From the NCBI GenBank assembly GCA_019244415.1, contig JAFASN010000006.1, positions 1 through 64,000 of the forward strand: DNA of 64,000 nt. Direction: 5' to 3'. Position 1 is the stretch's first letter. Every line of letters starts with the position of its first letter. The notes under the pieces were generated by a model that saw only the letters and a list, made by a program, of their open reading frames with translations, did not search any database and had not been told where the DNA came from. Below, in pieces: positions 53,239 through 63,254 of the stretch. Position numbers and translations under genes: made by a program. The DNA is from Verrucomicrobiota bacterium. Its GTDB lineage: Bacteria > Verrucomicrobiota > Verrucomicrobiia > Chthoniobacterales > UBA10450.

Positions 53239-54168
53239 GTGATCGAGAAGATTAGCTACCTCGGCCTTCCGAATTGCTACCGGCTTTCGAACGGTAATGT
53301 AGAACTTGTGGTCTCGACTGATGTCGGTCCGCGTGTTTTGCGCTATGCCTTTGCCGCGTCAGACAATATCTTCGGCGAAGTACCGCAGCTAAGGACGCCG
53401 ACAAGTCTGGGAGACTGGAAACCATGGGCGGGACATCGCTTGTGGGTGGCACCGGAAGAGATGCCGCGCAGCTATGCGCCGGATAATAGCGCAATCGGTT
53501 TCGAGATAATCGACGAGTACCGCATCACGTTACGCCAGCCGAAAGATCTCGCCGGCTTCGCCAAAGAAATGACGGTTGAGCTAGCGAGAAATGGGTCGCA
53601 GGTGAGAGTGCATCATCGCATTGTGAACGAAACGGGAGCACCGGTGTGCATCGCACCATGGGCGATCACGATCACGCGCGGCGGGGGTGTCACCATTATT
53701 CCCCAGGAGCCTTTTCGCTCCCATGATGAATGTTTAGTTCCGGCGCGCTCACTGGTACTCTGGTACTTTACCGATTTGACTGATCCGCGGATTGTACTCG
53801 GCCGGAAATACATTCAACTATGGACGGATGCCTCGCGGCCCGAGCCGCAAAAGGTCGGCGCAGCTAACCAGCAAGGCTGGTCGATCTATTATCATCCTGG
53901 GCTCGAAACAGTGTTCGCAAAGCAGGTTGAGTACGACTTTGCAGCAAGATACCCGGACTTCGGCGCGAATACCGAGACGTATTCGGCGGGAGATTACATG
54001 GAGGTGGAGACACTTGGGCCGCTCAAGCTACTCGAGCCAGGGGCCGCAGTATTACATGAAGAACGTTGGCAGCTATTTCAAGGCGTGAAGTTCGGCATCT
54101 CCGAAGGCGAAATCGATGCCGCGCTCACTCCGCTTCTGCCTCGGCTCGACGCTGCCGGGCGAAGCTAA
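53239..54168 (+). CDS. Galactose-mutarotase-like protein (DUF4380 type)
   Basis: 309 residues, GTG start at 53239. The beta-rich sequence matches the aldose-epimerase-like fold: VELVVSTDVGPRVLRYAF, WKPWAGHRLWVAPEEMPRSYAPDN, VRVHHRIVNETGAPVCIAPWAITI and LEPGAAVLHEERWQLF. The family is unstudied and binds or acts on a carbohydrate by analogy. The stop overlaps the lpd stop on the other strand by 4 bases. Confidence 0.78.
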   Translation: MIEKISYLGLPNCYRLSNGNVELVVSTDVGPRVLRYAFAASDNIFGEVPQLRTPTSLGDWKPWAGHRLWVAPEEMPRSYAPDNSAIGFEIIDEYRITLRQPKDLAGFAKEMTVELARNGSQVRVHHRIVNETGAPVCIAPWAITITRGGGVTIIPQEPFRSHDECLVPARSLVLWYFTDLTDPRIVLGRKYIQLWTDASRPEPQKVGAANQQGWSIYYHPGLETVFAKQVEYDFAARYPDFGANTETYSAGDYMEVETLGPLKLLEPGAAVLHEERWQLFQGVKFGISEGEIDAALTPLLPRLDAAGRS

Positions 54169-55571
54169 CGATTCACGATGTGAATCGCCCGCTTCTCTAC
54201 CGCGAGTGCCGCCTCTTTCACAGCTTCACTCAAGGTAGGATGGGCGTGGCAAGTCCGACCTAAGTCTTCGCTGCTGCCGCCAAACTCGATTACCGAAGTA
54301 GCTTCGGCGATTAGCTCCGATGCGGCATGCTGCAACACGTGCGCCCCGAGGATCCGATCCGTCTCGGCGTCAGCCACGAACTTAACCAGTCCTTCAGCAT
54401 CTTCATTAGCCAGGGCGCGGCCGTTCGCCCGGAAAGGGAACTTGCCGATGCGTACATTCATCCCCTTCTCCTTCGCCTGGTCTTCAGTCAATCCGACCCC
54501 AGCGAGTTCCGGGTTCGTGTAAATGATACCCGGAATCGCGTCGTAGTTCACGTGCCCTGCCTTGCCCGCGATGTTCTCGATACAGGCGATACCCTCTTCT
54601 TCCGCCTTGTGGGCAAGCATCGGGCCGGCGATCACGTCGCCGATGGCATAGATATGTTCCACATTAGTTTGAAAATGCCTGTCCACTTTCACTCGCTTGC
54701 GATCATCCAGCTCAACGCCTACCCCCTGGCCAATTACTCCGTCCGCGAAAGCGCGCCGGCCCACCGCGACCAGCACCTTATCGGCTTCGAACGTCAGCGC
54801 TTCGCCGCCTTTAGTAGCAGAGACTACGGCGTGACCATTCTCCGCCTTTACGCCCGTAACTTTAGTCTCGAGATGGAACTTCATACCTTGGGCGGTGAGG
54901 GCACGCTGGAGCAGGTTCGACAATTCGAGATCAAATCCCACAGCTATTCGGGGCAGAAACTCAAGTACAGTCACTTCTGATCCAAGCCGGTTCCACACTG
55001 AACCTAGCTCGAGGCCAATCGCGCCCGCCCCGATGACCAGGAGCTTCGCCGGAGGTTCGGCAAAGGACAACGCTTCCGTGCTGCTAACAATTGTCGTGCC
55101 ATCGAACCTGGCGAACGGCAGCTCGGCCGGTACGCTACCGGTGGCGATAATTATGTTCTCGCTTTCCAGTTCCTGAGTTTCGCCGTTGCCCGTTTTAACG
55201 GACACTTTGCCCGGCGCGTTGATCATGGCGGTGCCTTCAAAGAGAGCGACTTTGTTTGACTTCATCAGCTGACGTACTCCGCCGGTAAGCGCCTTAACTA
55301 CTTTATCCTTGCGGGAAAGCATTGCGGGAAGGTCAACGCGAGAGTTCTCGACTAGTATTCCATGTTTGGCAGCTTCCTTGCTGATGAAGTGGAAATGGTC
55401 GCTCGAAGTAAGGAGCGCCTTGCTCGGAATACAGCCGATGCGCAAACAGGTGCCGCCAAGTTCCTTCTCTTTATCGATGATCGCGGTCTTGAGCCCAAGC
55501 TGCGCCGCCCTAATCGCTGCTACATAACCTCCCGGGCCAGCGCCGATAATTACTACATCGAATTTGTCCAT
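54165..55571 (-). CDS. lpdA: Dihydrolipoamide dehydrogenase (E3)
   Basis: 468 residues. FAD motif IIGAGPGGYVAAIRAAQLG, redox disulfide in GGTCLRIGCIPSKALL (Cys42/Cys47), NAD-binding VIGAGAIGLELGSVW, IGDVIAGPMLAHKAEEEG and the dimer-interface His/Glu in CHAHPTLSEAVKEAAL. Reoxidises lipoamide of 2-oxoacid dehydrogenase complexes. It is 84 bases downstream of sucB on the same strand, so serves the 2-oxoglutarate dehydrogenase. Confidence 0.96.
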   Translation of the reverse strand: MDKFDVVIIGAGPGGYVAAIRAAQLGLKTAIIDKEKELGGTCLRIGCIPSKALLTSSDHFHFISKEAAKHGILVENSRVDLPAMLSRKDKVVKALTGGVRQLMKSNKVALFEGTAMINAPGKVSVKTGNGETQELESENIIIATGSVPAELPFARFDGTTIVSSTEALSFAEPPAKLLVIGAGAIGLELGSVWNRLGSEVTVLEFLPRIAVGFDLELSNLLQRALTAQGMKFHLETKVTGVKAENGHAVVSATKGGEALTFEADKVLVAVGRRAFADGVIGQGVGVELDDRKRVKVDRHFQTNVEHIYAIGDVIAGPMLAHKAEEEGIACIENIAGKAGHVNYDAIPGIIYTNPELAGVGLTEDQAKEKGMNVRIGKFPFRANGRALANEDAEGLVKFVADAETDRILGAHVLQHAASELIAEATSVIEFGGSSEDLGRTCHAHPTLSEAVKEAALAVEKRAIHIVNR

Positions 55572-55655
55572 ACTATTTCGTTGGTGCGAACGCGATCGAA
55601 CACGGCAACGTAACCTTCGCCGTTACTCGATTTGCAGCACTCCGCTGCGGTAACA

Positions 55656-56846
55656 TTAGAAATCGATTGGCAGCGTCTTTGGTTGCTCGATTCCTTCTTT
55701 TACTTTAATCAGGAAAGTCACTGCTTCCCTGCCATCGACTGCGCGGTGATCATAGCTGAGCGCGAGGTACATCATGGGCCGGACAACAACCGCGCCATTG
55801 ACCGCAATCGGCCGTTCCATGATCTTGTGCATGCCGAGAATTCCGCTTTGTGGCGGATTCAGGATCGGCGTACTCAGGAGCGAACCGTAGATGCCGCCAT
55901 TCGAGATCGTGAATGTGCCGCCCTGAAGCTCTTCGATCTTGAGCTTTCCCTCGCGCGCCTTCCGGGCGAACTCAGCGATGTCGCGCTCGAGATCGGCGAA
56001 TGATTTTCTATCTGCATCACGCACGACCGGCACGACCAGACCGCGCTCCGTGCCGACGGCGACACCGATATCGTAGTAGTTATTTTGCACGAAATCATCG
56101 CCTTCGATGCGGCCATTGATCGACGGCACAGCTTTTAGTGCCGCTACCGTTGCCTTAATGAAGAACGACATGAAGCCCAGCTTAATGCCGTACTTTTGAG
56201 TGAATCCTTCCTGCGCATGAGCGCGCAATGCCTGTACTTCGCTCATGTCGCATTCATTGAACGTGGTTAGAATGGCCGCCGTTTGCTGCGCCATGACAAG
56301 CTGCTGCGCAATTTTGCGACGAAGCGGCGACATGCGTTTGCGCGTGACGCGGGCGTCGCTCTCAGCCGGAGGTAATGACGCTTCCTCGCGTTCTGCCTGT
56401 TCGTCCGTCGGCGGCGCCTCCGTGGGTTTTTGCTCGCGCTGTTCTACCGCGGCGAGCGCATCGCCTTTGGTCACGCGACTGCCTTTACCCGAGCCTTTGA
56501 GTTGTGAGACATCGAGCTTTTCCTCCTTGGCAATGCGACGAACCGCGGGCGAAAGCGGCGTTTTCTGCTCGGTCGATTTCGCGGCCGGCGCGGGGACTTC
56601 CGCAGCTGCTTTGGATTGATCGATTTCAGCCACGATTTCCCCGATTTTTACTTCCTGCCCTTCCGGTACTTTCGTCTCGAGCACACCGTCGGTATCGGCC
56701 ACGATCTCGGTGGAAACCTTGTCTGTCTCGAGGGTGAAAAGCGGCTCGCCTTTACGCACGCGCTCGCCGGATTTTTTATGCCAGACGGAAACGACACCGC
56801 TGGTGATTGACTCGCCGACCGCTGGGATTTTCACCTGGAGGCTCAT
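55656..56846 (-). CDS. sucB: Dihydrolipoyllysine succinyltransferase (E2)
   Basis: 396 residues. N-terminal lipoyl domain with the lipoylated Lys43 in [11 protein letters not shown], acidic/Ala-Pro linker, peripheral-subunit-binding domain [22 protein letters not shown], second linker, and the acyltransferase domain with [13 protein letters not shown] (catalytic His). The [20 protein letters not shown] stretch and [17 protein letters not shown] favour succinyl over acetyl specificity. Upstream of lpdA. Confidence 0.95.
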   Translation of the reverse strand: MSLQVKIPAVGESITSGVVSVWHKKSGERVRKGEPLFTLETDKVSTEIVADTDGVLETKVPEGQEVKIGEIVAEIDQSKAAAEVPAPAAKSTEQKTPLSPAVRRIAKEEKLDVSQLKGSGKGSRVTKGDALAAVEQREQKPTEAPPTDEQAEREEASLPPAESDARVTRKRMSPLRRKIAQQLVMAQQTAAILTTFNECDMSEVQALRAHAQEGFTQKYGIKLGFMSFFIKATVAALKAVPSINGRIEGDDFVQNNYYDIGVAVGTERGLVVPVVRDADRKSFADLERDIAEFARKAREGKLKIEELQGGTFTISNGGIYGSLLSTPILNPPQSGILGMHKIMERPIAVNGAVVVRPMMYLALSYDHRAVDGREAVTFLIKVKEGIEQPKTLPIDF

Positions 56847-56926
56847 GGCCGGGTAACTAAGCGCAAGTCAAAGGCGCGGTCGACAAGATTAAGGGTGCGC
56901 CAACAGCGTGCAAGCGAGGCGCAATC

Positions 56927-58057
56927 ATGACGTGGCGAGAGAACTGCTTCACTCGGTGGAAAGCCGTGCCCATGAGCTTCACCCAACGTTTCGAGCGCCA
57001 GTCGCCAATTGCCATCGCCATCGAGATGGTGCTGCTGGTTTCAATTGTCGGATTCATCGATTACATCACGGGCTACGAGCTGAGCTTGTTCCTGTTTTAC
57101 GGGCCACCGATTTATTTCACCGCCTGGTTTTGCGACAAAAAGACGGCGTTGCTGGTGGCGCTGCTGGCGGGAATCACATGGTGGTGGGCTGATTTCGCGG
57201 CGGGCCATCCCTACATGGCGAACTGGTACGAAGGATGGGAAGTGATGATGCGGCTCGGGTTCTTTATCTTTGTCGCCATCGGCAGCTCAGCGCTTCGGGC
57301 GCGCCGCGACATCGCGGAGGCGCGTCTCGCCTTGCTGGAGCATTCGCGCCGCTTAGAGAAAGAGATTGTCACAATCAGCGAGCGCGAACGGCAGCGCGTC
57401 GGTCAGGATCTGCACGATGGCCTTTGCCAGTACCTGGCGGCGCTCGGGTACGCAGCGGCTGCGTTGCAGGAAGACCTCGAGCGATTGCTGCTGCCGGCCG
57501 AAGCAGCGCGTGCGGCGGAACTCACCACTCTTCTTCAGGACGCGGTCATGCAAACGCGGAATCTCGCCCGCGGGCTTGTGCCGGTAGAAACGAGCGCCAA
57601 TGGTCTTGCTTCAGCGCTGGAAGAACTGGCTGACTCCGTTGCCAGGTTGACGCGGATCGACTGCCGGTTTCAACAGGATGACGAGATCGTGATCGCTGAT
57701 GAAGCGACTGCGACGCATCTTTTCCGGATCGCGCAGGAGGCGATCAACAACGCGCTCAAGCATGCGGGCGCTCAGCAGATCAGAATTAACTTAAGCGCTG
57801 AGCAGGATGGCTGCGTTGTCCTGGAAGTTGCCGATAACGGTGTTGGCATCGGCAACGCGAAGGGCGGGAGCGGCGGCATTGGCCTGAATATTCTGCAATA
57901 CCGCGCGAACTGCATCGGAGGCAATCTGCGCATCAGCCAACTACCGGAAGGCGGAACAAGTGTGCGGTGCAGTGTTCCGCAGAAACGGGAAGCCACTGCC
58001 ATGATCGAAGCGGAGCCAGTTCCGCCGCTGGCGATGGTAGCTGAAGCTGCTGCATGA
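56927..58057 (+). CDS. Membrane histidine kinase, HisKA_3 (NarL-partner) type
   Basis: 376 residues. Four or so hydrophobic segments (residues 28-85 and 108-122) form a small membrane sensor; a signaling helix follows. HisKA_3 box ERQRVGQDLHDGLCQYLAALG with His163; HATPase_c with ATHLFRIAQEAINNALKHAGAQQI, VADNGVGIG and GIGLNILQYRANCIGG. A start at 56972 (MSFTQRF) is also possible. The stop overlaps the response regulator start by 4 bases, making a cognate pair. Divergent from sucB. Confidence 0.92.
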   Translation: MTWRENCFTRWKAVPMSFTQRFERQSPIAIAIEMVLLVSIVGFIDYITGYELSLFLFYGPPIYFTAWFCDKKTALLVALLAGITWWWADFAAGHPYMANWYEGWEVMMRLGFFIFVAIGSSALRARRDIAEARLALLEHSRRLEKEIVTISERERQRVGQDLHDGLCQYLAALGYAAAALQEDLERLLLPAEAARAAELTTLLQDAVMQTRNLARGLVPVETSANGLASALEELADSVARLTRIDCRFQQDDEIVIADEATATHLFRIAQEAINNALKHAGAQQIRINLSAEQDGCVVLEVADNGVGIGNAKGGSGGIGLNILQYRANCIGGNLRISQLPEGGTSVRCSVPQKREATAMIEAEPVPPLAMVAEAAA

Positions 58058-58707
58058 CGATGAACACGCGCGTTGTTGTCGTTGATGATCATCCCATGTT
58101 CCGCGAACGCTTAGTACAGCTGATCGAGAAGGAACCCGAAATGGAAGTCTGCGCCGAGGCCGACAACGTGCCTGATGCACTCGCCCGCATTCGCGAGAAC
58201 AAACCGGAGGTGGCCATTCTCGATATCACGCTGAAAGGGTCAAACGGCCTCGAGTTGTTGAAGGATTTGCGCGCGCATGGACTCAATGTGCCGGTGCTCG
58301 TACTTTCGATGCACGAAGAGTCGCTCTATGCTGAACGCGCGCTGCGGGCAGGCGCTCGCGGGTACATCACCAAGTACGAACCTTCCTCACGTGTGCTGGG
58401 GGCATTGCGCGAAGTTTTGCGCGGTGAAATTTATCTCGATGCAAAGGTTATGGCCCGGATCGTCAAGCGTGCGGTCGGAAAGCGGAAGGATGATCAGCTT
58501 AACCCGATCGAGCGTCTGAGTGATCGCGAGCTCGAAGTGTTCGACCTGCTCGGCCGTGGGCGAACAACGCGCGAGATTGGCGCACGGCTACACGTGGGGC
58601 TCACCACGGTGGACACTTATCGGGCGCGGATTAAAGAGAAACTCCGATTAGAAAACGGCGCGCGACTTTTCGCCGAAGCAAGCCGGTGGGTACAATCACG
58701 CGAATAG
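58054..58707 (+). CDS. NarL/FixJ-type response regulator
   Basis: 217 residues. Receiver domain with acidic pocket VVVDDHPMFRERL, phospho-Asp57 in VAILDITLKGSNGLELL and Lys in ITKYEPS; C-terminal LuxR helix-turn-helix LSDRELEVFDLLGRGRTTREIGARLHVGLTTVDTYRARIKEKLRLEN (residues about 155-200). Coupled to the kinase upstream. Its position between sucA and sucB suggests, without proof, control of neighbouring genes. Confidence 0.94.
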   Translation: MTMNTRVVVVDDHPMFRERLVQLIEKEPEMEVCAEADNVPDALARIRENKPEVAILDITLKGSNGLELLKDLRAHGLNVPVLVLSMHEESLYAERALRAGARGYITKYEPSSRVLGALREVLRGEIYLDAKVMARIVKRAVGKRKDDQLNPIERLSDRELEVFDLLGRGRTTREIGARLHVGLTTVDTYRARIKEKLRLENGARLFAEASRWVQSRE

Positions 58708-58845
58708 CGCCGCGCCTGAGCAGCCTCTTAGTTCGCACGAGAAACCAACCGGCTGTACTGCGTTCTGCTACAAAAAATGAGTGGCAGGTGTAGCGCGCTT
58801 TCGGTGCTTCGCCTGCTCTTACCAGTGGGAACAACCTGACCCTTC

Positions 58846-59259
58846 ATGCTGACGAACCGCGCTTCCCGCCAAAGACACAAAAGTATCGTAGCCTTCACCC
58901 TGGTCGAGATCATGATCGTCGTCGCGATCATTGCACTGCTCGCATCCATCGCCGTGCCTGGATTCACGCGGGCGCGCAAACGCGCCCAGGCCACCCGCGT
59001 TCTCAATGATCTGCGCCTCATCGATGCGGCGCTCGACTTATACGCGATCGAAACAAACAAATCATCTGGGATGAACCCAGTCTGGAGTGACTTAAGAAGC
59101 TACCTCAAGAAAAACAGTTTACTCTACAACACTGGCGTCGATGTGCTCGGCAATACTTACGGGCCGTTCACAGTCGATAAGCTTCCGTCAGTGCCAAGCG
59201 CGTCAAAAACCGCGTTCTCGGATGTAGTGGACCCGAGTTTCTGGTCACCATATCAATGA
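58846..59259 (+). CDS. Type IV pilin/type II secretion pseudopilin-like protein
   Basis: 137 residues. Prepilin signal: basic leader (RASRQRHKS), then AFTLVEIMIVVAIIALLASIAVPGF, with Ala instead of Gly before the cleavage point, as is frequent in Verrucomicrobia. The mature part is small: a helix (QATRVLNDLRLIDAALDLYAIETN), then SDLRSYLK and a short C-terminal region. No secretion ATPase or prepilin peptidase in the window. Function as an orphan pseudopilin is unknown. Confidence 0.85.
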   Translation: MLTNRASRQRHKSIVAFTLVEIMIVVAIIALLASIAVPGFTRARKRAQATRVLNDLRLIDAALDLYAIETNKSSGMNPVWSDLRSYLKKNSLLYNTGVDVLGNTYGPFTVDKLPSVPSASKTAFSDVVDPSFWSPYQ

Positions 59260-59264
59260 GCAAT

Positions 59265-59381
59265 CCGGTGCGGCTTGGGTTTGCGTGTTGCGAGTGATTG
59301 GTAGCAGGTACTCGTGGCCGAATGTTATGTCTGAGTTCCAGTTGTACTCAGACTCGTAATCACTGAGGCATTGCGAACCGG
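59265..59381. repeat. Nested inverted repeats between convergent genes
   Basis: Three nested complementary pairs: CCGGT (59265-59269)/ACCGG (59377-59381), AGTGATT (59293-59299)/AATCACT (59358-59364) and GTCTGAGT (59329-59336)/ACTCAGAC (59346-59353). The inner stem carries a GTACTCAG word. Could act as a two-way terminator or a structured RNA; no T-run. Confidence 0.5.
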
Positions 59382-59421
59382 AGTCGCGATTTTCAACTAA
59401 CGAGAAGTTTGTTCAGCGGCG

Positions 59422-62166
59422 CTACCCTGCGAAGGCGTCACTGATAAGCTTCGCCAGCTCTTTTTTGTGTCGGGCCAGGGCACCGACGGCCGGGCTGGCA
59501 CTGGCGTTGCGGCCCGCGTATTGTACTTCGCGTCCAAAGATGGTACGCAATCGCGGCTCGATGAATGTCCATGCGCCCATGTTCCGCGGCTCTTCCTGGC
59601 ACCAGACCAGCCGCGCCGTCTCCGGAAAAGCGAGCACGGCCGCACGCAACTGATTTTCATCGAGCGGATAAAGCTGCTCGACGCGTACGATGGCAGCATT
59701 TGTGATCCCCTGCTTCTCGCGATACGCACGCAGATCGTAAAAGACTTTGCCTGAGCAAAGGATCACACGCTGCACCTCCTCAAGCGCCGCGGTTTCCCCA
59801 ATGATCTCGCGGAATCGGCCGCTGGTGAATTCCTCCGCGGGCGACGATGCAAACTCCGCGCGCAGCAGGCTCTTCGGCGTCATGATGACGAGCGGCTTGA
59901 TGAAGTCGCGCTTCATTTGGCGGCGCAGCACATGAAAGTACTGCCCCGAGGTGGTCACATTGCAGACTTGGATGTTATCTTCGGCGCAAAGCTGAAGGAA
60001 ACGCTCGAGCCGAGCGCTGGAATGTTCCGGCCCCTGGCCTTCATAGCCGTGCGGCAAAAGCAGCACGATCCCGCTGGGCCGCTGCCACTTTGATTCGGCC
60101 GAGACAATGAACTGATCGATGATCGTCTGCGCGCCGTTGGCGAAGTCGCCAAACTGCGCTTCCCACAAGCAAAGCATCGCCGGGTAATCGAGCGAGTAGC
60201 CGTAATCAAAACCGAGTACGGCTGCTTCCGAGAGAAGGCTGTTGTAAATGCAAATGCGCGCCTGCTTTTCCGCCAGGTGCATCAGCGGCACATAAGGCGC
60301 GCCGCTCTTGCCATCGTATAAAACCGCGTGGCGCGTGCTGAAAGTACCACGCGCGCTGTCCTGGCCGGACAAACGCACCGGCGTTCCCTCCAGCAGCAGC
60401 GAACCAAACGCGAGCGCCTCGGCGTAATGCCATTCGTACGGGCCGCCGTTCTCAAACACTTTGCGCCGATGATCAATCACGATCCGCTTGATCTTAGGCT
60501 GCACAAAAAAATCTTCCGGCAGGCGCGTCAGTCCGGCGACAATCGTCTTTAGCATCTCCGGGCTGATCGCCGTTTCCACCGATGAGCACGTGTATTGCGG
60601 TTGAAAGACGGCGGTGGATTCGCGGAACCTGGCCTTCTCTCCCGCGTCTTGTTTCTCGATTGCCTTCACGTTTTCCAGCGCCACTTCGAGCCGTAGCTGG
60701 AATTCTGTCTCGAGCGATGCCGCGTCATCCGTACTCAGCGTGCCGGCTTCGAGCAGCTCGTGTTTGTAGATCTGCGCGGTGGACGGGTGCTTGTCGATGC
60801 GCGCGTAAAGGTCGGGCTGGGTGAACGCCGGCTCGTCGCCTTCGTTGTGGCCGTAGCGCCGATAGCAATACATGTCCACGATGACGTCGCGCCCAAATTC
60901 CTGGCGAAAATCAAGCGCCAGCTGGCTGACAAACATGCAGGCCAGCGGATCATCGCCATTCACGTGGAAAACTGGTACTTCGATCATCTTGGCGATGTCG
61001 GTCGCGTACATTGATGAGCGCGCATCTTCCGGCAGTGTGGTGAAACCAATCTGATTGTTAACGACCACGTGCACCGTGCCACCCGTGCCGTAGCCTTCCA
61101 GCTGCGACATGTTCAGAGTTTCCATGACGATGCCCTGGCCGGCGAAGGCAGCGTCGCCATGCACCAGCAAGGGCAAGACCTTCCGCCGATGCTCCGTGTC
61201 ACCACGAATGCGCTGCCGCGCCCGCGCGGTCCCTTCCACCACCGGATCGACCGCTTCCAGATGGCTCGGATTTGCCGCGAGCCGGATCTCGATCTTATCG
61301 CCCGAAGCGAGCTTGCGAATCGTGCGGTAGCCGAGGTGGTACTTCACATCGCCGTCGCCCGCCACTAGATCGGGGATGTAATTCTCGGTGAACTCAGTAA
61401 AGATAACTTTCAGCGATTTGCGCAGGAAACTCGCCAGCACGTTGAGCCGGCCACGGTGCGCCATTCCCATGCAGATTTCCTCGATGCCGACTCGCGGGCA
61501 ATCGTGCAGAATTGTATCCAGAATTACCATTAACGACTCCGCCCCCTGGAGCGAGAAACGCTTCTGCCCCACGTAGCTCGTGTGCAGGAAAACCTCGAAC
61601 GACTCGGCCTCCATCAACGCGCGCAAAAGTGCGACCTGCACCCGCGCGGGCGTCGAGCGGGCTTCCGGCCGCGATTCCAGCCGATGCCGCACCCAGTTAC
61701 GAATGCGCGGGTTCTGGATGTGCATGAACTCGGCTCCGATGGAGCCGGCGTAAATCTTCGAGAGCCGCGCGATCATCTCGCGCAACGTCATCACTCGCCC
61801 GTCCTCGAAGAATTTTGAGGAAACACGCAGGTCGAGGTCCTTGTCGCTAAAGCCCAACTCCCGCAGGGATAACAGCGGATTTTCCGGCCGCTTGTCTGCC
61901 AGCGGATTCACCCGGGCAATCGTGTGGCCGAGCGTGCGATAGGCGTAAACCAGTCCATCAACACGCGTTTGCAGCGAGGTCTCACGCGAGCCGCTCGCGG
62001 CCGGCGCATGCGATGCCGCGCCATTCGCCTGCGGCAAATTCCCCAGCTCAAAGCCTTCAAAAAACGCCGCCCATCCCGGATCAACGCTCTCCGGATGCTG
62101 CTGCCACCGGTGATAATTTTCCTCGATTAGCTCCAGATTTGCCCGGGCAGAGATCGACGTAGGCAT
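59422..62166 (-). CDS. sucA: 2-oxoglutarate dehydrogenase E1 component
   Basis: 914 residues from the ATG at 62166 (MPTSISARANLELIEENYHRWQQHP), the family-like start; the open frame extends 44 codons further. E1 signatures: N-terminal YHRWQQHPESVDPGWAAFFEGF, GMAHRGRLNVLA, thiamine-diphosphate region with NPSHLEAVDPVVEGTARA, HGDAAFAGQGIVMETLNMSQL, VVNNQIGFTT, and C-terminal WCQEEPRNMGAWTFIEPRL. Decarboxylates 2-oxoglutarate in the TCA cycle. sucB and lpdA are on the same strand but 2.6 kb downstream. Confidence 0.96.
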   Translation of the reverse strand: MPTSISARANLELIEENYHRWQQHPESVDPGWAAFFEGFELGNLPQANGAASHAPAASGSRETSLQTRVDGLVYAYRTLGHTIARVNPLADKRPENPLLSLRELGFSDKDLDLRVSSKFFEDGRVMTLREMIARLSKIYAGSIGAEFMHIQNPRIRNWVRHRLESRPEARSTPARVQVALLRALMEAESFEVFLHTSYVGQKRFSLQGAESLMVILDTILHDCPRVGIEEICMGMAHRGRLNVLASFLRKSLKVIFTEFTENYIPDLVAGDGDVKYHLGYRTIRKLASGDKIEIRLAANPSHLEAVDPVVEGTARARQRIRGDTEHRRKVLPLLVHGDAAFAGQGIVMETLNMSQLEGYGTGGTVHVVVNNQIGFTTLPEDARSSMYATDIAKMIEVPVFHVNGDDPLACMFVSQLALDFRQEFGRDVIVDMYCYRRYGHNEGDEPAFTQPDLYARIDKHPSTAQIYKHELLEAGTLSTDDAASLETEFQLRLEVALENVKAIEKQDAGEKARFRESTAVFQPQYTCSSVETAISPEMLKTIVAGLTRLPEDFFVQPKIKRIVIDHRRKVFENGGPYEWHYAEALAFGSLLLEGTPVRLSGQDSARGTFSTRHAVLYDGKSGAPYVPLMHLAEKQARICIYNSLLSEAAVLGFDYGYSLDYPAMLCLWEAQFGDFANGAQTIIDQFIVSAESKWQRPSGIVLLLPHGYEGQGPEHSSARLERFLQLCAEDNIQVCNVTTSGQYFHVLRRQMKRDFIKPLVIMTPKSLLRAEFASSPAEEFTSGRFREIIGETAALEEVQRVILCSGKVFYDLRAYREKQGITNAAIVRVEQLYPLDENQLRAAVLAFPETARLVWCQEEPRNMGAWTFIEPRLRTIFGREVQYAGRNASASPAVGALARHKKELAKLISDAFAG

Positions 62167-62331
62167 GGCTAAATCCAATCTGTCATCGATACGCAGGGGA
62201 GCAAGGAGACCAGTCGCGGCGCAGGAGTTGCTAAGTACATCAACGATTCTCCTCGGCTCGTACTCAACCGTTGCGCTGTGACTGCACCAACCCCCCAATC
62301 TACTGACGCCTGTTCAGTCTTGAGCGGGCTG

Positions 62332-62775
62332 ATGAGCTTTCACGATTCCGTGCCGCGTGACGAGTTCCGCGTCATCGTGGCTGATGACGATGATCTGCTG
62401 CGCGAAGTCGTTTGCGCGCCGCTGCGTCAATGGGGGTTCACCGTGGTCGAAGCCTCCAATGGGCGCCAGGCGCTCGACGCCGCACTTGCTCACAGCGGCC
62501 CCGTACTTGTGATTCTCGATTGGATAATGCCGGGCCTGGACGGGCTGGAGGTTTGTCGCCGCGTTCGCGCCAGTGATAAGCTCGCCTACATCCTCCTGCT
62601 CACTTCCCGCGCCGAAACCCGGAGCATGGCTGAAGGATTGAAGGCCGGCGCCGACGACTACCTGGTGAAACGCATGAACCGCGAAGAGCTTTGTATTCGC
62701 CTGAGCCTCGGGCTGCGCATGCTCAGCTTGCAGTCGCAGCTCTTAGTACAGGCGGGAGAAAACGTCAGCGCCTAA
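62332..62775 (+). CDS. Single-domain response regulator
   Basis: 147 residues from the ATG at 62332 (a GTG at 62278 would add 18). One receiver domain: VIVADDDDLLREVV, phospho-Asp63 in LVILDWIMPGLDGLEV, LLLTSRAETRSMAEGLKAGADDYLVKRM with the conserved Thr/Ser and Lys. No output domain. Acts as a phosphorelay intermediate or by protein contact; partner unknown. Divergent from sucA. Confidence 0.92.
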   Translation: MSFHDSVPRDEFRVIVADDDDLLREVVCAPLRQWGFTVVEASNGRQALDAALAHSGPVLVILDWIMPGLDGLEVCRRVRASDKLAYILLLTSRAETRSMAEGLKAGADDYLVKRMNREELCIRLSLGLRMLSLQSQLLVQAGENVSA

Positions 62776-63096
62776 GACGCGGCAGCGTTCGAGCTGCTGA
62801 GGCGGGGCGGGTTCGTTCGTCGCGCCAGCTCCGACGCGCCGCTTGCGGCTGGCATCCTCCGCTCGCGCTGAGTGGAAAGGAATGACTCTGCGTTCTTTCG
62901 AAGGCGCGATGATCATCCTTCGCTCGGCCCCATTCCGCTCACGAATTCTAATCTCAGCCGGGACGGAAAGGCATTGCTGCTTCGCGAAATGGATTGCCTG
63001 CTCCTTCAGTGCAAACACCCTATCTGCTCCTGACAACTGGGTGCAGCTCCAGCCGTAGTTCTGCTGCTTGATCAAAATGGTGGACTGGGTGGTCAT
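62743..63096 (-). CDS. Small DUF2188-like protein
   Basis: 117 residues from the ATG at 63096. YGWSCTQLSGADRVFALKEQAIHFAKQ and PAEIRIRERNGAERRMI resemble DUF2188 proteins (short beta-alpha-beta units, function unknown). The C-terminal 45 residues are basic/disordered and overlap the end of the response regulator by 33 bases. Moderate confidence that it is a real gene. Confidence 0.55.
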   Translation of the reverse strand: MTTQSTILIKQQNYGWSCTQLSGADRVFALKEQAIHFAKQQCLSVPAEIRIRERNGAERRMIIAPSKERRVIPFHSARAEDASRKRRVGAGATNEPAPPQQLERCRVLGADVFSRLY

Positions 63097-63254
63097 GAGA
63101 AACATGACTCTGCCATATCCGTTTCGCGCCCGTCTATTTTTTTCTCGTTAGTTTTTTCGCGATCTTGCCCAATTGTCGTCAACGGCCGACCGGACTGAGC
63201 AGGAAAGGTAGTTGAGCCTGCGTTCTGCTCGTCGGATATGTCTTTGCGCAAATC

